A stretch of 64,000 bases of DNA from JACMLD01 sp044227095. Lineage in GTDB: Bacteria; Bacteroidota; Bacteroidia; Chitinophagales; Chitinophagaceae. The notes beneath the pieces were generated by a model, which made no database searches, was not told the DNA's origin, and worked only from the letters and a program-made list of their open reading frames with translations. The stretch's first letter is position 1, and every line of letters begins with the position of its first letter. This document shows positions 41,163 to 50,268 of this stretch, piece after piece. Position numbers and translations under genes: made by a program. The DNA is taken from NCBI GenBank assembly GCA_044227095.1, contig JBGAFV010000001.1, forward strand, positions 4,154,001-4,218,000, given 5' to 3'.

Positions 41163-42516
41163 ATGGAATATTGTATTTCTCCAGGCGCCGGTACAAAGCG
41201 CTGCGTGTAATGCCTAAAGCTTTTGCTACACGTGTAATGCGGTTTTTATGAAATTCCATTGCTTTATGGATCATTTGCGTTTCCAGTTCATCCAGTGTTA
41301 TACTGCCCACTTCGGGCAACTGCAAACTACCGGTTTTCTTTTGCGGCGTTTCCACGTGCTGCTGAAAATCTGCTACATCAAGGTAATCTTTTTTGCTAAC
41401 CAGCACAGAACGCTCTACCAGGTTTTTTAACTGACGGATATTGCCTGGCAAAGGTAATTGCTGCAACCATTTCATTGCTTCATTGCTGATGCCAAGTGTG
41501 GGGCGGTTGTAAATATCACGCAGGTTATTTATAAAAAATTGTACCAACAATGGAATATCTGCCGCTCTTTGCCTAAGCGATGGCAATTTTATGGAAATAA
41601 GATTTATTCTGTATAAAAGATCTTCCCTGAAAGTTTGTTTAGCTACCATTTCTTCCAGGTTGCGGTTAGTAGCGCAAACAATTCTTGTGTCAACAGTTTT
41701 GGTACGGCTGCTGCCCAACACTTCATAAGTCCTGTCCTGCAATACACGCAATAACTTTACCTGACTGGCAGCATCAAGATCACCTATTTCATCAAGAAAG
41801 ATAGTTCCTTTATTGGCCATTTCAAACCTGCCAATCCTGTCGTAACGTGCATCTGTAAACGCACCCCGCACATGACCAAACATTTCACTCTCAAATAAAG
41901 AGCTGGAAATACCACCAAGATTAACTTTTACAAAAGGCTTGTTATGTCGTAAACTATTTTGATGAATAGCTTCTGCAATCAATTCTTTACCTGTACCGCT
42001 CTCGCCTGTTATCAATACAGAAGCGTTTGTTTCTGCTATACGGCCAATCGTTTCAAGAATATCCAGCATTTTAGTGTCCTCGCCTATTATCTGCTGAAAA
42101 CTATACAAGCCATCCAGTTTTTTCCTGGTAAGCTTCTCAGTTTTTTTCTCTTTAAGATTTAAAAGATCTCCAACAGCCTGCAAAACATATTCATTAGTCC
42201 ACGGCTTATTAATAAAATCATTAGCACCAAGCTTCATGCCTTTAACAGCAAGCTCTATAGTTGCCCATCCTGTAATTAATATAACCGGAACATTTGGGTG
42301 CAGTTTCTTTATTTTACTAAGCAAACCCATTCCTTCATCTCCACTGGTTTCTATAGAAAAATTAAGATCGAGAATTATTAAGGAAGGAGATTGCTGCTGT
42401 AGAAAATCAATTGCAGCATTTGCACTTTGTGCAGTTGCCGTTTCATATCCATGCTGCTGCAATAAGAGCACCAGTGAGGTTCGAACAGCTATATCGTCGT
42501 CAATAATTAAAATCAT
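41143..42516 (-). CDS. Sigma-54-dependent response regulator (NtrC type) with GAFTDA loop
   Basis: 457 residues from the ATG at 42516 (MILIIDDDIAVR). Receiver domain with Asp in LIILDLNFS and Lys in DFINKPW; AAA+ domain with Walker A GESGTGKE, Walker B GTIFLDEIGDL and R-finger region RFEMANKG/LLRVLQ; Fis-type HTH at the C-terminus (ITRVAKALGITRSALYRRLEKY). The sigma-54-contacting loop reads GAFTDA instead of GAFTGA. It is cotranscribed with the kinase downstream and follows the export permeases, so it may regulate the export operon. Confidence 0.93.
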   Translation of the reverse strand: MILIIDDDIAVRTSLVLLLQQHGYETATAQSANAAIDFLQQQSPSLIILDLNFSIETSGDEGMGLLSKIKKLHPNVPVILITGWATIELAVKGMKLGANDFINKPWTNEYVLQAVGDLLNLKEKKTEKLTRKKLDGLYSFQQIIGEDTKMLDILETIGRIAETNASVLITGESGTGKELIAEAIHQNSLRHNKPFVKVNLGGISSSLFESEMFGHVRGAFTDARYDRIGRFEMANKGTIFLDEIGDLDAASQVKLLRVLQDRTYEVLGSSRTKTVDTRIVCATNRNLEEMVAKQTFREDLLYRINLISIKLPSLRQRAADIPLLVQFFINNLRDIYNRPTLGISNEAMKWLQQLPLPGNIRQLKNLVERSVLVSKKDYLDVADFQQHVETPQKKTGSLQLPEVGSITLDELETQMIHKAMEFHKNRITRVAKALGITRSALYRRLEKYNIPYDETSD

Positions 42517-42581
42517 CCTGCTAATAAACAATAATGGACAGTAATAAAATCAATAACCTTATCAACTGAGCGATCAATCAC

Positions 42582-43766
42582 CTAATCCTCATGCAATGCA
42601 ATAGCCGGATAAATAGCTGCGGCTTGCCTGCCAGGGTATAAGGCGCAAATCAATACCAGCAAGTAAATAAAAACAATTGATAAAACAAGTGCTATTAAAT
42701 AAGTGTTTGAAGAAAGGTCAAACACATTGAGCAATGGAAATTGTACCGCAAAGAATGACCCGATAATCAATGAAAAAGTTGCTACTACCATCGCCTCGCC
42801 AATCAGTTGCCAGGTAACAGATTTTCCGGTGGCGCCTATTGCACGGCGCAAACCTATTTCACCCCGGCGCTTGTTTATATTGTACCATAAAATCCCAAAC
42901 AATCCCATAGAAACATTAATTACAAGGAAACAGGCAACTATTATCATTACTATCATTGGCACCAATGCAAAATAGTTAATGTTCTTGCGCATATCCGTCA
43001 GGTGAACAATCTCAACATTTGAATTTTTCATAGAATTGGACAAGGCTTTAAACAATTTACTCTCAAACGCAGCACCTGCACTTGCATCAACCTTTACCAG
43101 TATTCTTCCAAACGAATTAAAATCGCCTGTATCTGCTCTGTTGTAAATGGCAATGCCTGCCCTTGTATAATCGCCTTTATCTTTCATATCCTGTATCACA
43201 CCTACAATCTTCATTTTATCTTTGTCGTCATCATTTCCGATCAATTTTCCAACTGCAGGCCCATCGCCAAATAATTCTTCTTTCAGCGACGCATTAATTA
43301 CAACAGGTTTATTCTTTGATGGAACATCCTGTTTGCTAAACCATTTTCCCTCCGTTAATGTAAGATTCAAAACATCTTTATAACTGTCCTCTGTCAGGTG
43401 ATAATTTAAATGATTGATATGTTTTTTATTATAAGTAAAACCAGTTTGATTGGTATTATTGGAGAATGGTACATTATCATTAACATAAGCGATCTCCTTC
43501 ACCTGGGGTAAAGATTTAACTGTCTGCCGCACTGTTTCATAAAACATCGACAATGTGTCTTTATTGTTTGTTTTTAACGCATCGCTATAGGTTACCAGCC
43601 ATATGTTTTCATAGTCAAAACCCAATGGTTTTTTATAATTCTGATAATCGAACACCAGCAATGTAAACACAGCAAACAACACCAGGAAGGAAACCAGCAT
43701 CTCAGTAATCAACAATGCATTTTGCTTTTTCCTGTTCCAGATCATTTTAAATAAATGCCTTATCAT
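42582..43766 (-). CDS. ABC transporter permease, MacB/FtsX-like (second of two)
   Basis: 394 residues. One N-terminal membrane segment (NALLITEMLVSFLVLFAVF), a large extracytoplasmic MacB_PCD-like domain (about 50-265), then three C-terminal membrane segments of the FtsX domain (VPMIVMIIVACFLVINVS, with RRGEIGLRRAIGATGKSV as the cytoplasmic coupling loop). Ends IYPAIALHED, a typical end for this family. Starts 19 bases after the previous permease. Together with it and the ATPase it forms a type VII-like (mechanotransmission) ABC exporter. Confidence 0.9.
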   Translation of the reverse strand: MIRHLFKMIWNRKKQNALLITEMLVSFLVLFAVFTLLVFDYQNYKKPLGFDYENIWLVTYSDALKTNNKDTLSMFYETVRQTVKSLPQVKEIAYVNDNVPFSNNTNQTGFTYNKKHINHLNYHLTEDSYKDVLNLTLTEGKWFSKQDVPSKNKPVVINASLKEELFGDGPAVGKLIGNDDDKDKMKIVGVIQDMKDKGDYTRAGIAIYNRADTGDFNSFGRILVKVDASAGAAFESKLFKALSNSMKNSNVEIVHLTDMRKNINYFALVPMIVMIIVACFLVINVSMGLFGILWYNINKRRGEIGLRRAIGATGKSVTWQLIGEAMVVATFSLIIGSFFAVQFPLLNVFDLSSNTYLIALVLSIVFIYLLVLICALYPGRQAAAIYPAIALHED

Positions 43767-43785
43767 AATATTCTGATTAAAATTT

Positions 43786-45015
43786 TTAAGATGCTTTTAA
43801 TGCATTTACAATATTGAGCTTCGACATACGCCATGCAGGATAAACGCCAGACAATAGCCCAAAAATCAAACACGTAAGCAAAGCAAAAAATAGTACAGTG
43901 ACATTTAACGATAAAACCACATTATCAATTAAGTTGGCACTATTGATAAACTGGATAATAAAGTATGAAAGAAATATTCCTATAAACCCACCTAAGAAAG
44001 TAAGAATAAGATTCTCTACAATAAACTGGTATACCAGTGTTTTAGAAGATGCGCCAAAAGCTTTGCGTACACCAATCTCCGAAGAGCGTTCCATAATGCG
44101 GGTGATATTAATATTGACAAGGTTTAAAGTTGGCAACAGCATTACGAGTAATACAAAAATAAAAATGGCAGTAAGTGCTATTACAACACCAGACTGTTCT
44201 TCATTGCCTGTTCGTACATAACCAGTGATAAAGCCATCTGCATGCGAATAGATTTTGTTAAACATTTTATCACTCATGGGTAACCTTCTCACAATCTCTT
44301 CATATTCTTTTTGAATCTTAGGCACATCTGCAGTTGTTTCCGCCAATAGTATTACCATATTAGGGCCGCCATAAGAAGTATTTCTTTTGTAATCGATTTT
44401 TGCTACAGAATAAGGAAGATAAATGTCACTGTAAAGCATATAAGTTGTAATGGGTACATTTTTTACTACGCCGCATACACGGTATTGAACATTGTCAGCC
44501 TCAATATATTTACCCACAACAGACGAAACATTTCCGAAATATGCTTTTTTGATGTCTTCAGAAATAACTGTTACACGTTCGCCATTGTCAAGTTGCTGTT
44601 TTGTATATGGTTTCCCTTCCAGGAAATCAAAATCAAGCACTTCCCAAAAAACATCATCGGTATATTTATAATTGAGGGCAACTTTTTTATTATTGACGTA
44701 AGTATTTGTGCCTTCAAACCTTGATGAAACAGCTTTTTTACAAGGCGTCTTTATTGCGGTAACATACTGCGTAAAAAAATAGTAAGACAACGCACTGCCA
44801 TTCATCGCCTGCGGCCCTCTTTGCTCAATATTGTTGATGAACAAAAGGCGGTCTCTCTTTTTATCTGGGTACCTGTCATTGATAACTTTATCAATGAATG
44901 CAGTTAGCACTACCAGTATTGTTATTGTAAAACTGATACCAAATAAGCTGATAAAAGTGAAGAATTTTCTTCTCTTTAAAACAGCAATAGCAATTTTGAA
45001 ATAATTTTTAAACAT
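43786..45015 (-). CDS. ABC transporter permease, MacB/FtsX-like (first of two)
   Basis: 409 residues, same layout as its neighbour: N-terminal membrane segment (KFFTFISLFGISFTITILVVL), extracytoplasmic domain, and C-terminal FtsX segments with the coupling loop IMERSSEIGVRKAFGASSKTL and GVYPAWRMSKLNIVNALK. It is related to but clearly diverged from the second permease, so a heterodimer is likely. The 129-base gap to the ATPase gene contains word-like inverted repeats. Confidence 0.9.
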   Translation of the reverse strand: MFKNYFKIAIAVLKRRKFFTFISLFGISFTITILVVLTAFIDKVINDRYPDKKRDRLLFINNIEQRGPQAMNGSALSYYFFTQYVTAIKTPCKKAVSSRFEGTNTYVNNKKVALNYKYTDDVFWEVLDFDFLEGKPYTKQQLDNGERVTVISEDIKKAYFGNVSSVVGKYIEADNVQYRVCGVVKNVPITTYMLYSDIYLPYSVAKIDYKRNTSYGGPNMVILLAETTADVPKIQKEYEEIVRRLPMSDKMFNKIYSHADGFITGYVRTGNEEQSGVVIALTAIFIFVLLVMLLPTLNLVNINITRIMERSSEIGVRKAFGASSKTLVYQFIVENLILTFLGGFIGIFLSYFIIQFINSANLIDNVVLSLNVTVLFFALLTCLIFGLLSGVYPAWRMSKLNIVNALKAS

Positions 45016-45022
45016 GTAGGGA

Positions 45023-45138
45023 AAGCTTTTAGCGATTAGCTCTTAGCTGCCAGCTAGAGCCCAATATTTAATCTATCTGATTTAACGCAATAATTTTCGT
45101 GTTGACCGAAAGCTAGCAGCTAGCAGCTTACAGCTAAA
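45023..45138. repeat. Word-like inverted repeat between the ATPase and permease genes
   Basis: AGCTTTTAGCGATTAGCTC, TTAGCTGCCAGCTAGAGC on the left and AAAGCTAGCAGCTAGCAGC, TTACAGCTAAAGGCC on the right can form a long imperfect hairpin. The words resemble those at 38439. Might tune the ratio of ATPase to permease transcripts. Confidence 0.55.
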
Positions 45139-45144
45139 GGCCAA

Positions 45145-45810
45145 CTACTGTACCTGGCTTCCATCAAACAACCTTACGAGGCGATGTGTTTTCTTAGCCA
45201 TATTTTCATCGTGTGTTACCATTACAATAGTTGTTCCTTCTGTTTGGTTAAGATGAATCAGGATGTCCATTATTTCATTGCCCATAGCACTATCAAGGTT
45301 GCCTGTTGGTTCATCTGCCAATATAATTTCCGGCCGACCAACTATAGCCCTTGCAATAGCAACACGTTGCTTTTGTCCGCCTGATAATTGTGTTGGAAAA
45401 TGTTTCATCCTGTTGCCTAACCCAACTTTTGAAAGTGCGTCTTTCGCAAGTTCAGAACGTTCACTTGCAGAACTGTTTCGGTATAATAATGGCAGCTCTA
45501 CATTGTCAAGCACTTTCAGGTCATTAATAAGATGATAGCTTTGAAATATAAAACCCAGTTTTTTATTGCGGAAATTGGCCAATGCCTTATCAGACATTTT
45601 TTTTGTTGACTGGCTATCAATTTTTACCTCACCGGTAGATGGCATATCGAGCAAACCCATAATATTCAGCAAAGTACTTTTGCCGCATCCACTAGGGCCC
45701 ATTACAGATAGAAATTCGCCTTTGGCAATATCAAGGCTAATGCTATTGAGTGCCTGTGTTTCTACTGTATCTGTACGGTAAACTTTCTGAATGTTTTGTA
45801 GTTGTATCAT
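45145..45810 (-). CDS. ABC transporter ATP-binding protein (LolD/MacB type)
   Basis: 221 residues. Walker A GPSGCGKST, Q-loop FQSYHLINDLKVLDNVELPL, signature LSGGQKQRVAIARAI, Walker B EIILADEPTGNLD, H-loop MVTHD. This is the nucleotide-binding class that pairs with MacB/FtsX-like permeases; it energises export or extracytoplasmic signalling. Follows the TolC-like gene by 131 bases and precedes both permeases, so the whole set is one operon. Confidence 0.94.
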   Translation of the reverse strand: MIQLQNIQKVYRTDTVETQALNSISLDIAKGEFLSVMGPSGCGKSTLLNIMGLLDMPSTGEVKIDSQSTKKMSDKALANFRNKKLGFIFQSYHLINDLKVLDNVELPLLYRNSSASERSELAKDALSKVGLGNRMKHFPTQLSGGQKQRVAIARAIVGRPEIILADEPTGNLDSAMGNEIMDILIHLNQTEGTTIVMVTHDENMAKKTHRLVRLFDGSQVQ

Positions 45811-45941
45811 AAATGTCTGATTTCCGTTATTTAGTTATGCAATAGAAAATATAGTTTGTTTTATTGCACAATATTCTTAAACTAATTAATTTGCTTTTCT
45901 TCATTTCCACATCTTTCATACTTATCACATTTCCACATTCC

Positions 45942-47405
45942 CTACCTGTACACAATTTTTTCGCCTTTTTCAAAATCATACAAACTCAGGTAGCGCAGTT
46001 CATAATATGCTCCCCAAAAATCACGCAATGCAGATACATAATCTCTTTTAGCCTGATCTTTTTCCTGAAAAGCAATGCTAAGATCCGTTATGCTAAGATT
46101 GCCCAGCACATAGCGGTCTTTTGCAATCTGGTATTTTTCGCTTGCAATGCTATCTGCATTGGAAGTTAGCAATAGTTGCTCCTTCATCATATCAAACAAT
46201 GTAACCTGTGTTACAATTTCCTGTGAGAATATTTGTTTATCCTGTTCCACCGCATATTTTGTAAACTGCAGGTTGGCCTGCGCTGTTTTGGTCCTGGATT
46301 TTGATCTTCCCCAATCAAGAATAGGAATATCAAATGACAACTGAACCAATTGCTGGTCCTGCGGAGACCTGTATACATCCGGCACAGTAGCAGCACTTTT
46401 AGAATAGCCAAGCCTGGCAGTTAATGTAGCGTTTAATCCATTATCGCCTTTTGCTTTGGCAACATCGCGGTTTGCTTCGGCAATGCGCCGTGCAAATGCA
46501 ATAGCATCACTCCTGTTTGCATATGCCTCTGCTAAAACTTTATCAGAACTAACCTGCATCTTAACAATAGTCTCTGGCAGTGATAGTGCAATCTTATCGT
46601 TTTGAGACAATCCTGTATAAGCCCGCAGGTTCAAAGTTGTAATCTCCATATCTCGTTTTGCTATACCTATTGCCTTCTGGGCTTTCAGCAACTCCAATTG
46701 CAATTGAAGAATTTCATTTCTTGATATTTTGCCAAGTTCAAGTTTTTCATTTGCAATACGAAGAATGTTTTGTGTATTGCCAAGATTGGTAGCTGCAATT
46801 TGAAAATTTACCTGCGCCAACAGCAAATCGAAAAAATATCCATTTGCTTTAATGGCAATTTGTTCCATAGATTCAATATATGCCTGGCGGCTTTCATCAT
46901 ATTTTAAAGGTTCAATTTTTTTATCCCAAAGCAACTGGTTAAACTGAAATAAAGGCTGACTATACCCTATACCAAATGGAACTCCATTGTACAATGTATT
47001 CTTCCTGTCAAAATCATCAAACCGCTGTAAAGCTGTTGTGCCGTAAACTGTACCACCTGTACCTGCAATAGTTTGGCTGAAAGAAAGATTTAACGCTGAG
47101 TTATTGTTGTGTATAGGCTGAAACAAAATTGTTCCGTCTGGCTGTACAACTTCCGTAAATGTTTTGCTGTAAGCGGGCAATGTACCGTTTAAAGACAATT
47201 GCGGTTGATAATTGGATCTGAATGTACGGTATTGCCAATACTTTGTTTCTTTAATAGTAACCGCCTGTTTTGATGCGATGGATTTCAATTTCGCCATTTC
47301 TACAACTTCCTGTAATGAAAGTACAATCGTATCATTTCCTGTCAATGCAAAACACTGCAGGAAAAATAGAACCGCCGCCATGCTACAGGTAAACCTTTGT
47401 TTCAT
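45942..47405 (-). CDS. TolC-family outer-membrane channel protein
   Basis: 487 residues with signal peptide (cut near CFALTGN). Two homologous halves of long coiled-coil alpha-helices with outer-membrane-efflux repeats (KYWQYRTFRSNYQPQLSLNGTL, then AKGDNGLNATLTARLGYSK and DIPILDWGRSKSRTKTAQANL, YVSALRDFWGAYYELRYL). It forms the outer-membrane exit duct of the export system. It begins 4 bases after the adaptor gene stop, so the two are tightly coupled. Confidence 0.93.
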   Translation of the reverse strand: MKQRFTCSMAAVLFFLQCFALTGNDTIVLSLQEVVEMAKLKSIASKQAVTIKETKYWQYRTFRSNYQPQLSLNGTLPAYSKTFTEVVQPDGTILFQPIHNNNSALNLSFSQTIAGTGGTVYGTTALQRFDDFDRKNTLYNGVPFGIGYSQPLFQFNQLLWDKKIEPLKYDESRQAYIESMEQIAIKANGYFFDLLLAQVNFQIAATNLGNTQNILRIANEKLELGKISRNEILQLQLELLKAQKAIGIAKRDMEITTLNLRAYTGLSQNDKIALSLPETIVKMQVSSDKVLAEAYANRSDAIAFARRIAEANRDVAKAKGDNGLNATLTARLGYSKSAATVPDVYRSPQDQQLVQLSFDIPILDWGRSKSRTKTAQANLQFTKYAVEQDKQIFSQEIVTQVTLFDMMKEQLLLTSNADSIASEKYQIAKDRYVLGNLSITDLSIAFQEKDQAKRDYVSALRDFWGAYYELRYLSLYDFEKGEKIVYR

Positions 47406-47409
47406 TCAA

Positions 47410-48657
47410 TCAGTTATTGAGGGTTATCTCCTTAGTATTTTTATAGGCACTCATGTCAGACGTTATTATTACATCGCCTGTTTTAACGTTATCCAGTATT
47501 TCTACAAAATCAAAATTGGTCATGCCAATGTGCACCGTTTTTCTTTCCGCTTTATTGCCATTTACAATAAAAATATCCTGTGAAGAAGCACCTCTGAATG
47601 CGGGGCCATTGGTTGCACGCAATACATTTTTCTTTGCAGCTGTTACAAGAAATACTTCCACTTTCATATTTGGCCGTAACAACTGGTTATTTTGTTCATT
47701 CAGCTGAATATTGAAAGAGACAATACCATTTTGCACCGACGGCTGAATATTTACAACAGTTCCGCGTAACGCTGTTTCATTGATGCGTATGATAACAGGC
47801 ATTGCATTGTGCAGTTCATTAAGGTAATTGTCGGAGATATTTCCCTGTACTTTAAAGCTTGATAAATCAGCAATTTTTGCCAACGCATCGCCCTCATGTA
47901 TAGTGGCACCAAGGTTTTTGTTTACCCATGTAACCACTCCTGCCCTGCTGGCTACGATGTTAGCCAGTTTCAGCTTGCGTTCCAGCTCATGCAAATCATT
48001 AGCCTGGATGGCGGCTGCAATTTCTGCTTCCTTCATTTCTACCTGCATGGTTTGCTGTTTGCTTTTTACTTCATTTTCCAATTGCTGTTTTTCAAGTCTA
48101 GCTACTTTCAGGTTTAATTCGGCTTGTTCTATACTTTCTTTTGTTCCACCACCTGCTTTAAATAATCTTTTTGCATTTTCAACATCAGCTTCAAAACTGT
48201 TAATGCGAAGTTGCTTTATATCGTTGCTCGATTTTATGTCGTAAAAACTTTTATCCAGTTGCAGTTTCAGTTTTTTAATATCATTTTCTTTTGAAGCAAG
48301 CTGAAACTTTAATTTTTCATATTCGGTTTCCGCAGCAGATTTATCGAGTGTAAGAATAGATTCTCCCGGCTTCACTTTACTGCCTGCATCAATAATTACT
48401 TTTTGAACCGACGCATTAATAGGACTGGTAACAGTTTCTTCAAACTCCGGCAAAACTTCGCCTGAAGCAGTAATGGTATTTTCTATATCCCCTCTTTCAA
48501 CAACAGCAGTAGTAATAATTGATTTTTTTAAAGAGGCCGATAATGAAGACCGCAGCATTAAAAGAGCTGCAACCAGCAAAACAACAATCACTACAATAAT
48601 GACAGTTGTTTTTCTTTTCTTTTTACTTGTTACTTCTTCTTCAATTACCTTATCCAT
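47410..48657 (-). CDS. HlyD-family periplasmic adaptor protein (membrane fusion protein)
   Basis: 415 residues. Basic N-terminus, then one membrane anchor (TTVIIVVIVVLLVAALLML, about 17-36). The beta-barrel/lipoyl part starts VERGDIENTITASGEVLPEF and SVQKVIIDAGSKVKPGESILTL. Residues about 105-230 form a long coiled-coil hairpin that would reach towards TolC. C-terminal barrel domains follow (IVNGNKAERKTVHIG). First gene of the export operon, downstream of a predicted sigma-54 promoter. Confidence 0.93.
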   Translation of the reverse strand: MDKVIEEEVTSKKKRKTTVIIVVIVVLLVAALLMLRSSLSASLKKSIITTAVVERGDIENTITASGEVLPEFEETVTSPINASVQKVIIDAGSKVKPGESILTLDKSAAETEYEKLKFQLASKENDIKKLKLQLDKSFYDIKSSNDIKQLRINSFEADVENAKRLFKAGGGTKESIEQAELNLKVARLEKQQLENEVKSKQQTMQVEMKEAEIAAAIQANDLHELERKLKLANIVASRAGVVTWVNKNLGATIHEGDALAKIADLSSFKVQGNISDNYLNELHNAMPVIIRINETALRGTVVNIQPSVQNGIVSFNIQLNEQNNQLLRPNMKVEVFLVTAAKKNVLRATNGPAFRGASSQDIFIVNGNKAERKTVHIGMTNFDFVEILDNVKTGDVIITSDMSAYKNTKEITLNN

Positions 48658-48679
48658 TTACTCATTTTACAGCTTAAAT

Positions 48680-48696
48680 TGTCAATAGAAGTGCCA
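48680..48696 (-). promoter_or_regulatory. Candidate sigma-54 promoter of the export operon
   Basis: Minus strand: TGGCACTTCTATTGACA. TGGCAC equals the -24 consensus; TTGA at the correct spacing replaces the -12 TTGC. A start near 48670 would give a 5' UTR of about 13 bases before the HlyD ATG. Two NtrC-type activators flank this operon, which supports the call. Confidence 0.55.
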
Positions 48697-48743
48697 GAAC
48701 TAAAAAACTTATTATCAGGATATTAATCAGGATTGCTGTTTTA

Positions 48744-48767
48744 AAAATGTTCGTTAACGAACGTTTT
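48744..48767. promoter_or_regulatory. 24-bp near-perfect palindrome, probable activator-binding site
   Basis: AAAAT-GTTCGTTAACGAAC-GTTTT; the central 14 bases are a perfect palindrome and the flanks add ten bases with only one mismatched pair. It is centred about 60 bases upstream of the candidate -24 element and about 90 bases upstream of the divergent sigma-54 regulator gene. Position and symmetry fit an enhancer site for the adjacent NtrC-type protein (inference). Confidence 0.65.
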
Positions 48768-48846
48768 GTCCGAAATCTACAGAGAGAAGGTAGGTGCAAC
48801 TACACAGGTAATATTATTTAAGTAGTTTTGGTTTAATTATCTAACT

Positions 48847-50202
48847 ATGGCGCCTGGAAATATTTTATTGATTGACGACGAAGAAAAATTACGTTCTCTT
48901 TTAAGCAGGATTATAAGACTGGAAGGCTTTACTGTCTTTGAAGCAGAAAATTTAAAAGCCGGGGCAAGGTTGCTTGAAAAAGAAGCAGTTGATATTGTGT
49001 TGTGCGATGTAAAATTACCCGATGGAACAGGTGTTGATTTTGCAAAGAATGTAAAGCAAAAATACCCTTTAAAAGAAATTATTTTGTTAACAGCCTATGG
49101 CAATATAGAGGATGGTGTTCAGGCAATGAAAAATGGCGCTTTTGATTATATTACTAAAGGCGATGACAACGATAAAATAATCCCGTTGCTGAACAGGGCA
49201 ATGGAAAAAGTGCAGTTGCAAAAAAGAATTGAACAACTGGAACAATTGTCAGAAAAAAAATATGGTTTTGATAATATACTTGGAGCATCGCCATTAATAA
49301 ACGAAGCTATTAACCTTGCCAGGAAAGTAGCACCAACAGACGCAACTGTTCTGTTGCTTGGTGAAACAGGAACCGGGAAAGAGGTTTTTGCGCAAGCTAT
49401 TCACAATGGTAGCAAGCGGCAGGGCAAGCCTTTTATGGCGCTTAACTGCAGCGCATTTAGCAAAGAGTTATTAGAGAGCGAAATCTTTGGCCATAAAGCT
49501 GGCGCATTTACTGGCGCCGTTAAGGATAAAAAGGGATTGATTGAAGAAGCATCTGGCGGCACATTATTTCTTGATGAAATTGGAGAAATGCATATTGACT
49601 TGCAATCGAAACTGCTTCGTGTACTTGAAACAAATGAATTTATAAAAGTTGGCGACACAAAACCTGTTAAAGTAAACATCCGTATAATTGCCGCTACCAA
49701 CCGCGACTTGCAACAGGAAATAAAAGACGGTAAGTTCAGGGAAGATCTTTTTTACCGCATCAATGTTTTTACAATTTTCTTACCGGCATTACGCGACAGG
49801 AAAAAAGACATTCCTGTTTTGGCAGATTATTTCCTAAAAGTTTTTTCGCAAAAAATAAATACACTGGTTAGTGGTATGGATAAAACCTTTGTTGAAAAAT
49901 TACAGCAACACAATTGGCGGGGAAATATTCGTGAACTAAAAAATGCAATAGAACGTGCCGTTATACTTGCTGATGGTAAAGAACTTACTACATCAAACCT
50001 GCCACTTGAGTTGCAGATAAGCACTGCTTCAGAACATGATCAACTTTCTGCGTTTGATCTTGCCAGCGTAGAAAAATTGCATATTCTTAGAGTGCTTCAC
50101 CATACAAATGGAAACAAAACCGAAACAGCCAAATTGCTTAATATAGGACTTACTACATTGTACCGCAAAATTGAAGAATACAATTTGCAGGAAGCCAGGT
50201 AG
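48847..50202 (+). CDS. Sigma-54-dependent response regulator (NtrC type), divergent from the export operon
   Basis: 451 residues. Receiver domain: ILLIDDEEKLRS, Asp in IVLCDVKLPDGTG (near 55), DYITKGDD with Lys. AAA+ domain: Walker A GETGTGKE, intact GAFTGA loop (HKAGAFTGAVKDKKGLIEEA), Walker B GTLFLDEIGEMH, sensor/R-finger RLL/RVLETNEF. Fis-type HTH at the C-terminus: HTNGNKTETAKLLNIGLTTLYRKIEEY. No kinase gene is adjacent. Divergent placement with a palindrome in between suggests it activates the export operon and perhaps itself. Confidence 0.93.
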   Translation: MAPGNILLIDDEEKLRSLLSRIIRLEGFTVFEAENLKAGARLLEKEAVDIVLCDVKLPDGTGVDFAKNVKQKYPLKEIILLTAYGNIEDGVQAMKNGAFDYITKGDDNDKIIPLLNRAMEKVQLQKRIEQLEQLSEKKYGFDNILGASPLINEAINLARKVAPTDATVLLLGETGTGKEVFAQAIHNGSKRQGKPFMALNCSAFSKELLESEIFGHKAGAFTGAVKDKKGLIEEASGGTLFLDEIGEMHIDLQSKLLRVLETNEFIKVGDTKPVKVNIRIIAATNRDLQQEIKDGKFREDLFYRINVFTIFLPALRDRKKDIPVLADYFLKVFSQKINTLVSGMDKTFVEKLQQHNWRGNIRELKNAIERAVILADGKELTTSNLPLELQISTASEHDQLSAFDLASVEKLHILRVLHHTNGNKTETAKLLNIGLTTLYRKIEEYNLQEAR

Positions 50203-50268
50203 GGTTTATCATATCTTCGCTTTGCGCTTGCCGCACCTGTAATTCTTTTAACCCGTTAATTCAACATC

